Program-made: the position numbers and the translations under genes
Origin: Buddleja alternifolia
Lineage: Eukaryota; Streptophyta; Magnoliopsida; Lamiales; Scrophulariaceae
Reading direction: 5' to 3'
DNA: 64,000 bases
Assembly (NCBI GenBank): GCA_019426215.1
Contig: CM033395.1
Location: 17,970,569-18,034,568 of the forward strand
The notes under the pieces: generated by a model
Told to the model about the DNA's origin: nothing
The model's database searches: none
What the model saw: the letters and a program-made list of their open reading frames with translations, nothing else
Shown here: positions 31,421 to 43,003 of the stretch, piece after piece
How positions within the stretch are numbered: position 1 is the first letter of the stretch
Layout: each line of letters opens with the position of its first letter

Positions 31421-34400
31421 ATAGATGAATTCGTCATGAATTTTCCGGGGGAGTGTGCCTTCAATGTCCAACTAGTTGACTTTTGAGACATTGACTAATT
31501 GTGTACAATTTCTATGACATTCAAACTTATGGCTTATTGGGTATTCTCTTCTAGCACAAGAAGATAATATTTTTGATCTGTGATGTAACAATGAATATGT
31601 TGAAATCATTATATCTTTGATATGTACCATTCTTTTGTATTTCTATAGTTCATTGTTTTGTATTCCTATAGTCATATATGTTACGCAGTTCCTTTGAAAG
31701 TTATCTCATGGGTTAAAATCTCCATACGTTTCCATCAAAACTACGAATATATTTCTATTTTCAAGTTAATGGAAACTGAAATGTAGTGTAATTTTGAAAT
31801 TTTTTAATTTCCTATGGAAATTCTTCTTTCTCTTTATTTTCCTAAGAAACTTTTTAGTTTTCTGCCAAAATTTTCACTTTCCTAATTTTCCACAGCAAAA
31901 TCTTTATTTAGAATTATAAAAATATATATATATATATATATATATATAATTCATTATTCTTTAGTATTTGTGGCGTTAATTCAAAGCCATTATCCGAGGA
32001 TTGATCCTATTGGCAACAAATAAATACAGTAGAAACTAAACTGAACGATATATATATATATATAAGAATTTGTTTGAACCCGTGATTGAGAAAATCAATG
32101 TGTTTGGACCCGTGATTGAGAAAATCAATGTGTTTGGACTATATACATTATTTTGATGAGTGTTTGACCCACGTTTTGGCATAGTCAAAATTCAAATTTT
32201 TGTCATAATCAATTATATGAGAATCATTTCTTCTATAATAAATTATGCAATACTGGGCCAAGCACACCATAAGTATAACACATTCGATATATATAACTTA
32301 GGTTATATAGTAACTAGAAAAGTGTAAGTGAATTCAGATTTTGCTTAAAATATTTCATATTTATTAAATTGAAGTAAACTACACAAGATATAATTCAAAT
32401 ACTATATCATGCAATTTATTTTGCTTACATATTATAATATTTATTAAATTGAAGTAAACTACACAAGATATAATTCAAATACAAAATTATAATATGTAGG
32501 CATGCAATATAAATTGCATGAAACTAATATCATTAATAGTGAATTGATCATAAATTCTAAATTATTAGAAAAATGCACTAATTTTCACGCAAATATAAAT
32601 ATTTATTTGTATATTTATAATATGTGATATATACTAAGAGTTTATATATTTGTAATTAGAAAGACATATTTTGATGCAGAAAATTAGGAAAGTAAAACGT
32701 TTTGTAGGAAAATAAAGAAAAACAAGACTTCCTTAAACAATTAAAGAATTTCGAAATTATATTATATTTTAGTTTCCGCTAACATGAAAATGAAAACGTT
32801 TATATAGTTTCTATGGAAATGTAAGATCTTAATCATATTCTTGACAGTACGAATTTAGAAGTTCAAGTATCACTTTAGATACCGCTGCAAACAAATCAAA
32901 TACCTTATCTTTGTATTCCAGAAGCTAATCCACTGCTACCCTTGTGGGCTATGCCCACAAGTTCAGCATCCACTAACAGCTGACATGTGTCACCATGCTT
33001 AATTCAAAATAAATTTTTGTTCTTTTTTTAAACTCAAAAATTGCTCCAAAAATAAGAAAAACATATCTAAATCCCAAATTTTATCGTTGCCTGATAGTCT
33101 TTCATGGGGAAATTTAAATAAATAATATAAAATTAAATAAAAAATCATAAAATGTTACAAGTTTTGTTATACATCAGAAAATAGCACAAAACGCTGTTGG
33201 TAACAGCGTCTCACAAAAATTAATTATTTTTTTTAAAAAAATGTGAGAGCGTCTCTCACTATATATATATTTTTTAATTAATTGTGAGAGACGTTGTAAA
33301 CAACAGTGCACTTGATTTTTTCTTTATTTTCGGCTCATTTTTCGTACGTTTTTGGGTTTCGACTTGAACATATAAATTGTAAACTTTCATATAGACTTTG
33401 TAACGGCACAAGAATGAACTTATTTCGATGCCCCGATGAAGGAATACGGTGAGTAAAAAGGAAACATTAGAGCAATTTTTTAAAGAAAATAATGATTTTG
33501 TCTATGTTTCCGGCTCATTTTTCTCACTTTTTCGTTCATTTTTGGGTTTCGACTTGAACACATAAATTGTAGAGTTTCATATAAATTTTGTAACCGCACA
33601 AGACTCATTTCTATGCCCGGGTGACATAATACGGCAAACAAAAAAGCAACATTAATTTCAATTAATTAATTTCTCCATGAAAATTTACCCAATTGGGTTA
33701 GGTTAATCAGTCGTCCCACTAATTAATTATTTTGATCCACCATTTTCATTAACATAAAAAACCTCAGTTAATTAATTTTAATCCTAACATCGGATTAATT
33801 TCTTCTACCAAGAAATAAATTTGTCCAAGTGTATGTGACCAATTTATGTTCAACAATAAGCTAGTAGTAGGTTCATAACTATGTTGTGATTCCGAGAATT
33901 CAATTATCGTGACTAATTAACTATCTAAGTAATTAAAAAATCTTGAATTAATACAATTAATTCCAAAACACTTATAAACCATTGTTCAAGTCTAGTACCG
34001 TTCTATAAAAACTTGGATATAAGTGAAGTAGTGACTCAATTTTTCGATAATGATCTCAATGTAAGTACTATCCTTCCATCAGTTCCCAATTAGGACTAAA
34101 GTATGACATGAGAATGTAAACTTCAATAGCAATGTCATTTTATTTTTAAAAGTAATATTGACTTTGCCTCAGCATAAAGACTTTATTGATTCAAATTAAA
34201 ATTTCAAGGATTAATTTGACATTGAGGTCAAAACTCGAGGACTAAATTAAATTTTAACCAAAATAAAAAGTACTTTTTTTTTCGTTTTAAATTTAACCAA
34301 TGAAGGGCAAAAGTTAAAGAACGCCTTTCAATTGCGGAGAGTGGCTGGAGGGACTAAACTGAGATAAATTAAAAACTCGAGAACTAATTTGGAATTGAGG

Positions 34401-34650
34401 TGAAAATTCAAGGACTAAAATGAATTTTACCCTAACTATGATACATCTTTTAATTTCAAGCAATGGAAACTTGGCCTTTGCTTAAAGACTTAAACCATGA
34501 TGCACAACCCATATTGTAAAATGAGTTTGATGTAAATGAAATGAAACAAATCTAAAACTGCATTATTTTCTTGCTGCTATATAAATATATCATTCACAAG
34601 TGCAGCATAGGGAAAGATAAAGCTTCATGTAATAGAAACTAATCAACAGA
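31421..34650. other. AT-rich intergenic region with short local repeats
   Basis: No gene recognised. It contains a (TA)n run at ~31923-31948, a ~31-bp tandem duplication at ~32064-32125 (unit with ACCCGTGATTGAGAAAATC), and a ~42-bp direct repeat at ~32358-32400 and ~32437-32482. An imperfect palindrome lies at ~33185-33305 (CTGTTGGTAACAGCGTCTC and GAGACGTTGTAAACAACAG). A diverged ~130-bp direct repeat occurs at ~33330-33460 and ~33508-33650 (shared TTTTTGGGTTTCGACTTGAA). These may be old MITE fragments. Confidence 0.6.
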
Positions 34651-34693
34651 GACTAAAAACTAGTAAAAGAATAAGATGAAATCAACACAAGAA

Positions 34694-36454
34694 TTAATTT
34701 TTAATTTCTATCTGACTGAAACCGCCGTAAACATCATTCACAGGAAATGTTCTATTCAAACGTCTCAGCGATTGATTAGAAATAACATTTTTCTTATAGA
34801 GACAATTAGCAAGCTCCATAGCCTCCGCTCGCCACCCAGAAAACCCGATACCTTCGACTAACAAAACGTAAGTTGTCTCATTCGGCTGGCAACCCTTTTT
34901 AACCATCTCTGCTAGCACAGCAATAGCGTCATCAATTCTACGAGCTTTGCACAATCCAAGAAGCAAAATGTTGTAAGTCACAACAGTTGGTAAAAATTCG
35001 CTTCTCTTCATATCCTCTAACAATTCAATAGCACTATCAACCATCCCATCTCTACAAAGACATGATATAAGTGAGTTATAAGTAATCTCATCGGGATCAA
35101 TCCTTTTTCTAATCATCTCAGAAAGCAATGTCAAGGCTCTAGTTCTATCCCCATTATTCCACAATACACTTATCATAGTGTTATAAGTACTAACATCCGG
35201 TGGACACCCGTTCTCAGCAAGCTTACCGAAAACTTCCAAAGCTTCATCAGCATTACCATTTTTGCACAATGCCGAGAGTATCGTGTTATAGTTTGCTATA
35301 TCAGGAAAACAACCACTAGAAATCATGTAATCCATGAATCCAATAGCTAAATCTAATCTCCCTTCTTTGCAAAGAGCGGAAATCAATGGATCGTACGTGT
35401 AAGTATCGGGATTTAATCCCTCATTCGTCATAATTTTTAACAAATTGATTGCCTCGTCGAGTTGACCATCTCGACACAGAGCACTTATTAATATGCTATA
35501 AGTAACCACATTCGGATCACAATTTGTCGAAAACATTTCAACCATAAGCTTCTCACCATCATGCCATCTTCCTTGATTAAGTAAAGCCCTTAACAAGATA
35601 TTGTAAGATATCACATCCGGCTTACAATCTCTCTTCGTTAAGCTCCGAACGAACTCAAAGGCCTCATCCATCAAACCTTCTTTACACATCCCTCTAATTA
35701 TGGTGTTGTACGTATACATATCGGGTTGTAGCCCTCTAGACAACATCTCATCAAAAAGATTCATAGCTTCACCAACACCTACTTCAAGAATGGTTGCTTC
35801 TATAAGGATTGTATATGTAATGACAGTAGGCTGACAATTATCTTCTATTAACTGATCCAACATCTTCATAGCTAAATTGAGCTTCCCCCTATTGCAAAGA
35901 CTGCCAATCATAATATTATACGTAACGACGTCGGGCGAAAATCCTCTAGCCCTCATGCTACTCAACATTTCATTTGCAGAATCAATCCGATTCATTTTAC
36001 ACAAACCACTAATGAAAGCATTGTATGCAAATATATCAGGGCGACCATATTTTTCAAGAATTCTCATTACTTTAACAGCTTTTTCGACACTTTTGGAGTT
36101 GAAGAACCCTTTGATGAGCTTAGTAGAGAGAATGACATCAGGTTTATGGCCCAAATTGACCATGCATTCAAGAAAGTAAAGACCTTCGTCATAATTCCCA
36201 GCTTTGCAAGACCTGTGGAGGACTTTTAGAAATTGGGTTTCTTTAAAATCGTTATAGGCGGGCAGATTATTTTTTTCAGTAGAAAGGTCAAATAAGGTCC
36301 TTTGTGGGTTATTTCTTCTATATTTAGTGATTTTGGGGTCAGTAATATGGCATCTGAAAACATGAAGGGAATTGTGGTTTGTAGTGAGTTTGTGTTGGGT
36401 GAAAATGAGATTTTGAGGGAAGAAGAAATCAGCATATAAAGCAGCTGTAGTCAT
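34694..36454 (-). CDS. Pentatricopeptide repeat protein, P-class, likely chloroplast (At3g04760-like)
   Basis: A complete intronless ORF of 586 aa. After a Ser/Thr/Arg-bearing N-terminus (about 70 aa) consistent with an organelle transit peptide, it has at least 13 tandem 35-aa PPR motifs. They show the regular PDVxTYNxxIxxLCxxGxxxxA pattern, e.g. SPDVVTYNIMIGSLCNRGKL and QPDMYTYNTIIRGMCKEG. No E, DYW or SMR domain follows, so it is P-class. The repeats bind organelle RNA for processing, stability or translation. Length and motif order match the conserved Arabidopsis At3g04760 protein as I remember it. Lack of introns is normal for the family. It is the best-preserved host gene here. Confidence 0.95.
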   Translation of the reverse strand: MTTAALYADFFFPQNLIFTQHKLTTNHNSLHVFRCHITDPKITKYRRNNPQRTLFDLSTEKNNLPAYNDFKETQFLKVLHRSCKAGNYDEGLYFLECMVNLGHKPDVILSTKLIKGFFNSKSVEKAVKVMRILEKYGRPDIFAYNAFISGLCKMNRIDSANEMLSSMRARGFSPDVVTYNIMIGSLCNRGKLNLAMKMLDQLIEDNCQPTVITYTILIEATILEVGVGEAMNLFDEMLSRGLQPDMYTYNTIIRGMCKEGLMDEAFEFVRSLTKRDCKPDVISYNILLRALLNQGRWHDGEKLMVEMFSTNCDPNVVTYSILISALCRDGQLDEAINLLKIMTNEGLNPDTYTYDPLISALCKEGRLDLAIGFMDYMISSGCFPDIANYNTILSALCKNGNADEALEVFGKLAENGCPPDVSTYNTMISVLWNNGDRTRALTLLSEMIRKRIDPDEITYNSLISCLCRDGMVDSAIELLEDMKRSEFLPTVVTYNILLLGLCKARRIDDAIAVLAEMVKKGCQPNETTYVLLVEGIGFSGWRAEAMELANCLYKKNVISNQSLRRLNRTFPVNDVYGGFSQIEIKN

Positions 36455-37733
36455 TAGTAAGTAGTAATTGCTTGGTATGTTGTTCAGTTCTCATGGAGGA
36501 GGAGGAGCATCATCTTCTTCTTCTTGTTGTTGTTGTGCAAAAGAACTGAGAGTAAGAGAATGAATACCTGGGCTGTGACTGACTGTTCTGTGTGAGTGAT
36601 TCCCTGTGAAAATGGCAAGTTGTGGAGGAGCTCTTTGCTGATAATATATATATCTATATATATTACATATATATATATATATATATATATATTACATTCA
36701 GATTTTCATTAGATATTTTGTAGTGGGAAGGGTTATGAACTTATGCCTTCCCTTCGGATAAGAGTTTTCTTTTGTATTGGGGGATGTTTTGGGATAAGAC
36801 TTTTAAAATGCAACCACGTGTTTTCCACATGGTTTTGGATCCGGGTCGGGTATTGTTATTAACCAAAAGGGTTCAATTGCACTAATTACCTTTTTTATTT
36901 GTGTAATTATCATCAACCTATTTATTTTGAACACGTATGTACAACCTTAAGTTGATCTCTTGAAGGGTTTCCTTTAATTCATCAGTTAAATTCATTTAAA
37001 TTGCCTCCAATTAATATTAGTCCGAATTTGCACTTACCATTAAGATGTTAACAATCATTTTACAAAATCATGTGTACAAATTTTGAAAGTTACAACTATA
37101 TCTTGTTTAATTTGAGAAAATTATATTCACCCATTCAGGGTTTCTTTGTCAAGAAAAATAATTGGTTGAGGCAATTGCAAAACAGAAAATTAACAATACA
37201 TTTTGACATTAATTTTTTTTCGAGGAACGATTGTAAAATTTTATTATAAGAAGGATAGACATTAAAATAAGCAAAGTTGGTCTCTCCTGATTCGGAGTTT
37301 TATAAAATTTATGTGATCTATGATTAAAAATTATCGGGAGTTTATCAGATTAGGTATCCCCACCACATGCAAAGAATTAAAAATAAATAAATAAATAAGC
37401 AAAATTGGACCGTACTTAAGAGGTACGAATACGATTAGTGTAATAAACCCTACACAAAAAGGAACTTGTTAATTGTAATTGGCAGTTGATCCGGAATTGT
37501 TCCCCAATTCCCACGCCACAACTCGAAGCGATTGATCTTGTGCAGTGCAATTTTCTGATTCTTCTTTGAGTATTTAGCAGTGATTGATTGAAGACTTTAT
37601 TCTTCTTCTCTTGAAATCATCATCTGTTATTCTTTTCTCTCTCATTTCTGTGAAATCATTTTAATTGCTCTAATTTTGATATTACTTCAAACCCTATGCT
37701 GTGTGGATTATATTTTGGATTCAACAGAAAATA
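36455..37733. other. Divergent intergenic region between PPR and phosphatase genes
   Basis: The PPR and phosphatase genes are transcribed away from each other from this 1.3-kb region. It includes an AT microsatellite at ~36645-36695 and CTT-rich stretches at both gene ends (~36508-36530; ~37558-37660) that are likely 5' UTRs. A possible 5'-UTR intron acceptor (TTCAACAG) lies just before the phosphatase start at ~37726. No other gene is seen. Confidence 0.6.
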
Positions 37734-40296
37734 ATGGGTGTGGGATTATCTGTTCTCATAGGCCTAAAGGCCGCAACCTTATTCATTTTCTTTGTATCTC
37801 TTAGAATTTTTCGATTCACTTTGCTGCCCATACCATTTCTGTACTCATCTTTGGTATCATTCTTGGTTGCGATTGCTTCACATCCATCCATCAATCTGCC
37901 AATGTTTTTGGGAAAAGGCTCAGATGGGAGATTTCCCCTTTGGTCATTGATCATGTTCGGTCCATACTTATATTTCGTGAGAGCATTTCAAGCTATCAGA
38001 AGATTCACTAGTGGCGAGGCTCCATATACTGAGATTTCTCAAGGGTTATATGTAGGAGGGTGGCCTTATTCACTGGATAAGTTACCGCCCGGTAACCCTG
38101 CGATCATTGATTGCACTTGTGAGTTGCCAAGGAAAGAGGAGCTCTCAGGGTGTGCATATTTGTGCATTCCTACATGGGATACGCGGGCACCTCAGCCGGG
38201 TGAGATAGAGTCTGCTGTCAAGTGGGCTTGTAGAAAGAGAGCTCAAAACATTCCAGTTTTTATCCACTGTGCTTATGGTATGCTATCAACTACCGTGGAA
38301 ACCGAATTTTATTAATAGTTGAATGAAGCATTGCTGTTCCAGTTATATTATTGCAAGTATTACGCCTTTGTACATCTTTAGTCACTGTTGAGGGGCCTGA
38401 ACCAGGGGATTTCTTTGTCCATTTTCGGGAAGGGGTGTGAAGATGTGATGAATTGGTTATTTGCTGAATTTGTAGCTTTGGTTTTAGAGAAGTAGATCAA
38501 ATAGTATAGTTTCTTTAACTAATCAGTTTATATAAAGCTAGATCTCCCATGCTTATACTGATTTCGAATACTGATTTCGAAGTTTTGGACTCTTGCTTCG
38601 TGAATAATCATGCCACCATGGTTGCTCTCAATATATCTTGGTAGATATCCAGGAAATTGCAGATACTTGTTTAAAGAAACTTCTTCTTTTTCTTCAATGT
38701 GGCAACACAATTAAGTTAAACTAAGTATGTTTCATCATTCACCATTATCATAGGATAAATGTCTCCTTTATCTTGTTTTGGTTCCTTATATTCAATGGAC
38801 AGTTAAGTCACAACTTACTGAATGATGCCCTCTCACCTCTAGTTTGGCTGTAGAAGTGCTGAATTTCTTATTTGACAGTATTCTTCAATATAAATTCAAA
38901 AATGATGATTGTTGAGTGGTGTTTTTTTTCTTCTCTTTTGCCTCTTTCCATACTATTATATAACCTCTGTTCTGTGGGCAATCATCATGCCAGAGTACTG
39001 GATTGAGATGCTATTAGTTCTACACCAAAGATAGACTTCCATCCTCATTTAAATTTGAATACACTTGTTAATATTTGTAATTTTTCGTATTGAGTAATTC
39101 GGTTATCATATGTGGAAGTGGCTGCTATAGTTTCTTGTAATAGACTTTGTTCGATTTGATTTCTTGCTCTGATTACAAGTAGAGATAACAAGAGCACAAT
39201 TTTCCTTTTTATTAGCGGTGGTACACTCTGATACGTGTGATAAGTAGAGGCCAGAATAACACTTTTGATAATATAAAAATCTTTTTTAATCAGAACTATG
39301 AAGATATCTGATCAAACATTGGTTTTCACAGAGCTGGAACTACGTATTGAGTTTATATTAACAGCAAATAATTCTAGTGCTGGAACTGTAGGAGGGAAGG
39401 AAGACAGAAGTGTAATTATACAATCATAGCAAGAGTTATAATGCAATTAGCTACGTGAATATACTTTGCATTTGAAAGACCTCAACAATGTTAAGGACTG
39501 GGACCCTACTGGTGTGGGGACCTTCCCACTCATGTTGTTTTTCTAACCAGTTTAGTTGTGATTGCATTATTTTGATGACCAACTTTCTTCAGTCTCACTC
39601 TCACATGTAATTAGAAGGTTGTCCAAAGAGATCATATCACTCTTTTTGGTTTAATTTTATTCTAGTTTTAGTGGCCTAAAAATTCCAAATTTTCTTTATT
39701 CGCAAAATGAAAATTCGGATCTCAAATGGGGTTGTTGGGGCCAGATAAAGTAAACATTTCTGCTTTTCACTGATCATTTATTAAGTGTATTCTTCTTTAC
39801 AAATGAATTTAAATAACTTCAAACGGAGCATGATATATTGATAGTCCAATATGCTAGTGAATGTGAGCGATTAGACTTAAGAGTGCTGAGCAATTAGACT
39901 TGAGAGTGCTACATTTGTTGAAATCTCATGTAACAGTTTTTTGTAATTTTAGTGTTTCTCTATTTTAGAATCCTGATGCTCGATATCTTTTTAACATACT
40001 GGGCTATTTTGCTGGGTGTGATGGAGTAAAAAGTAATTTGTTATATAATTTGTGTGAGTTCAGGTCATGGACGAAGTGTTGCAGTAATGTGTGCTCTGTT
40101 GGTGGCTCTTGGCTTAACAGAAGACTGGAAAAGTGCAGAAAAGTTAATAAAAGAAAAACGGCCTTACATTCGTCTCAATGCTCTGCACCGCAAAGCCTTG
40201 GAAGAATGGTCCAAGGACAGATTATCTCCACCTAAAAGAAGTGGAGAATTTGGCTTGAGTTCAGTAATCTCATCTACTTCCTCTAGACAATCTTAA
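37734..40296 (+). CDS. Membrane-anchored dual-specificity-phosphatase-like protein (two exons)
   Basis: Exon 1 is 37734-38277 and exon 2 is 40064-40296, with a 1786-bp intron. I chose the ATG at 37734 (MGVGLSVLIGLKAATLF) because an upstream in-frame ATG (37701) precedes a likely splice acceptor. The N-terminal ~70 aa hold two hydrophobic segments, so it is probably membrane-anchored. The DSP domain follows: EISQGLYVGGWPYS, IIDCTCELPR, IPTWDTRAPQPGEIE. The catalytic loop HCAYGHGRS (HC-x5-R) is formed only after splicing. The C-terminus reads IKEKRPYIRLNALHRKALEEW. Substrate (protein or lipid phosphate) is unknown. It resembles YnbD-type DSPs. Spliced length is ~258 aa. Confidence 0.88.
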
Positions 40297-40537
40297 TTAC
40301 ATTGGAAATGTAGTAAACATAAGTGGTTACTTCCTTGTATTGCAACTATAAACTTAAAAGTTCCTAGTAGCTGAATATCAAATTAAAATGTAACTTCTTT
40401 TGTTATATTTGATAAGATGGTATTTCCATCTCTCTGTATTCGTACTGGCACTTAAATAGCACGACGTTTCCGATTATTGACCTTTGCTGGCAGATCATAG
40501 TGGCTGAAGGGCTACTCTATTTGACCTTTTACTCTTA
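40297..40537. other. 3' flank of the phosphatase gene
   Basis: Likely 3' UTR and downstream sequence, ending at the Helitron boundary. No further feature is seen. Confidence 0.5.
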
Positions 40538-42289
40538 CTAGCATAAAGAACGTGCGTTGCACGTGAGTGTCCAATTCTTTTCATGCTAATAGGGATATTA
40601 ATGTTAAGAAACCAAAATACATATATAGTTATCGAGAACAAGACTTGAAATTCTAAATCCTTGATCTTAATGTATGGTTCAAAATGTCTAATATGAAATC
40701 TTACCTCTCTGGTTATACGGTGTATGATTAGTTGGTGTATGATGATACTGAAATGTGGTCCACAAATGGCCATTTACGACTCAAATGTGCACTTAGTCAA
40801 AGTTCTGCCGATACTTGGTAGATCTATAACTGACAGTGTTACCACTCCCAACTCAGGAATGATTTTGCTAGGAAACAAATTAAACCAATGTGAGACTCGG
40901 GGGTTAAAACAAATATATGCTCTGCATATTGCTTGGTTCAAAGAAGACGTCAGAAGCGAATATTTGTTTATATCAAACCCATTAGAGAAATAGCTAGGTA
41001 AAATCTTTAACTTGTGCGGTGAGGAAAAGAAAATGTTTTGGAACTAATATTCCAACTCAATCAACCAAAAACTTTAATCACATTAAGGAATGATTTTGCC
41101 AGGAAAAAAAAATTAAACCAATGTGAGGCGGCCGCGACTCAAAAATAGTATGGGTTAAACAAATATATACAATACAATACTCAATCGAAATAGACTCTGC
41201 ATGTTGAGATGGGCTTGGTGAAATCAAAGAAGACATAAGAACCAGAAAATGATTGAAATATAGTACCTATGAATATGTGTTTATATCAAACCCAATAGAG
41301 AAATAGCTAGGTAAAATCTAACCATGAGAATGTTGAATTTACATAACTTATTGGCAATTTAACTTGTTAATTCCATAAATACCATATTAGCGGTGAGGAA
41401 AAGAAAATATTTTGGAACTAATACTCCAACTCAATCAACCAGAAATTTTAATCACATTAAGGAATGATTTTGCTAGGAAAAAAAATTAAACCAATGTGAG
41501 GCGGCCGTGACTCGAAAATAGTATGGTTTAAACAAATATATACAATACAATACTCAATCGAAATAGACTCTGCATGTTGATCAGATAGGCTTGGTGAAAA
41601 CAAAGAAGACATAAGAACCAGAAAATGATTGAAATATAGTACCTATGAATATGTGTTTATATCAAACCCATTAGAGAAATAGCTAGGTGAGATCTAACCA
41701 TGAGAATGTTGAATTTCAGGGGATGAGCATTTCACAGTTGATTTTGAAATTTGAGGAGTTGAATGGAAAGTACCGATTGGTACAAGTAGTAGAGTTATAT
41801 ACACAAGGTGGAAGTTGAAAGACCAAATTTGTTATAAATGTGTTAGGAAGATGGAAGGCTAAAAGTTTTCTGCACATATTGAGAAGTTGAAAATTGCAAT
41901 GGATTAATCGCATTATGAAAGATTAAGAGCCTTCATTATTCATTAATTTGGTATGGAAGTGGAGGGTTTTATATGTATTGAAATATTAAGGGCTTTCATT
42001 ATTCATAAATTTGTAGAGTAGTGGAGGCTTTAATATGTATCAAATATATCAATTGTAATTAGTAATAAGGATAGAAAAGTTAATTCACAATTGGAAGAAT
42101 CAAATATTATCTATCAAATATATCAATTGTAATTAGTAATAAGGATAGAAAGGTTAATTCACAATTGGAAGAATCAAATATTATCAATTTTCAATTGTAA
42201 TTAGTAATAAGGGTAAAAAGGTCAATTCACAATGGGGAGAAACACAAAAATTATCCACACTTTTAATATAGTATAGATATAGATATAGA
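40538..42289 (-). mobile_element. Non-autonomous Helitron with internal tandem repeats
   Basis: On the minus strand it begins TCTATATCTATA ... TATTAAAAGTGTGG at 42289 and ends with the hairpin ACGTGCAACGCACGT followed by TCTTTATGCTAG at 40538. TC at the 5' end, CTAG at the 3' end, a hairpin ~10 nt before the end, insertion between A and T, and no TSD all fit Helitrons. It contains two ~370-bp tandem repeats (~41018-41389 and ~41390-41715) with a partial third (~40853-41011), and three ~75-bp repeats near its 5' end (~42030-42225). No RepHel gene is present. Confidence 0.78.
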
Positions 42290-43003
42290 TTGAAGTAAAA
42301 AGGGTCTAGATATTATATTATAATGTTGGCGAAATTCTAACTCGGAACGGGTTTGGCTGTGTGAGGCAACAATGTGAATTACATTTGCCGTGTGAATTGT
42401 GTACACTCCAAAGTTATGAATAACTGAGATGGGTAATATTGCTGCAGCTTTTTCAGAAGCGTTTCTTTGTCACAATACAGAAATTCTTATATTTTGCCAA
42501 TACAGAAAGCACACAAAAGAGTCCCAGAAATATACTTCAGATTATATATTAACATTTATGCTACTAAACAAACACATCTTCGTATATTATTAACCTGCTA
42601 TTCCATCAGAATTCATTTGAAGTCGAAATGGAAATCAATGATCAGAAACGCCCAATCAGTTTAAATGAAAATTATTCATTGTGAACGGGGTAAGGATAGA
42701 TATAAGCCAAACTATTAACCAGAAATATCTTCTTCACAAAATAAGATCACAAGAACTAACCCACAGAAGGAAGTTCAAACTTTTGTTTTTAATATTTACA
42801 TCATGGATACAGTGACAATTCAACATAAGAGAAACAAGAATTTACATCACGAGGCCGAACACTTCCATATAATAAAATCCCCATCCACATAAACCTACAA
42901 AGCCCATGCTACACACCCTAAATTTGTTTTCTACTCTTAAGGTTTTTGCTCTTTAAACATGTACAAACAAAGAAATTAGAAATTTAAATGCAGCTGATAT
43001 GAG
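42290..43003. other. Intergenic DNA and IscA gene 3' UTR
   Basis: AT-rich. The ~220 bp next to 43004 are likely the 3' UTR of the IscA-like gene. No other feature is seen. Confidence 0.5.

Noticed and set aside
37701..38315. Single-exon 204-aa protein
   Set aside because: It runs past a GT donor into the intron and loses the catalytic Arg; the two-exon model restores HC-x5-R.
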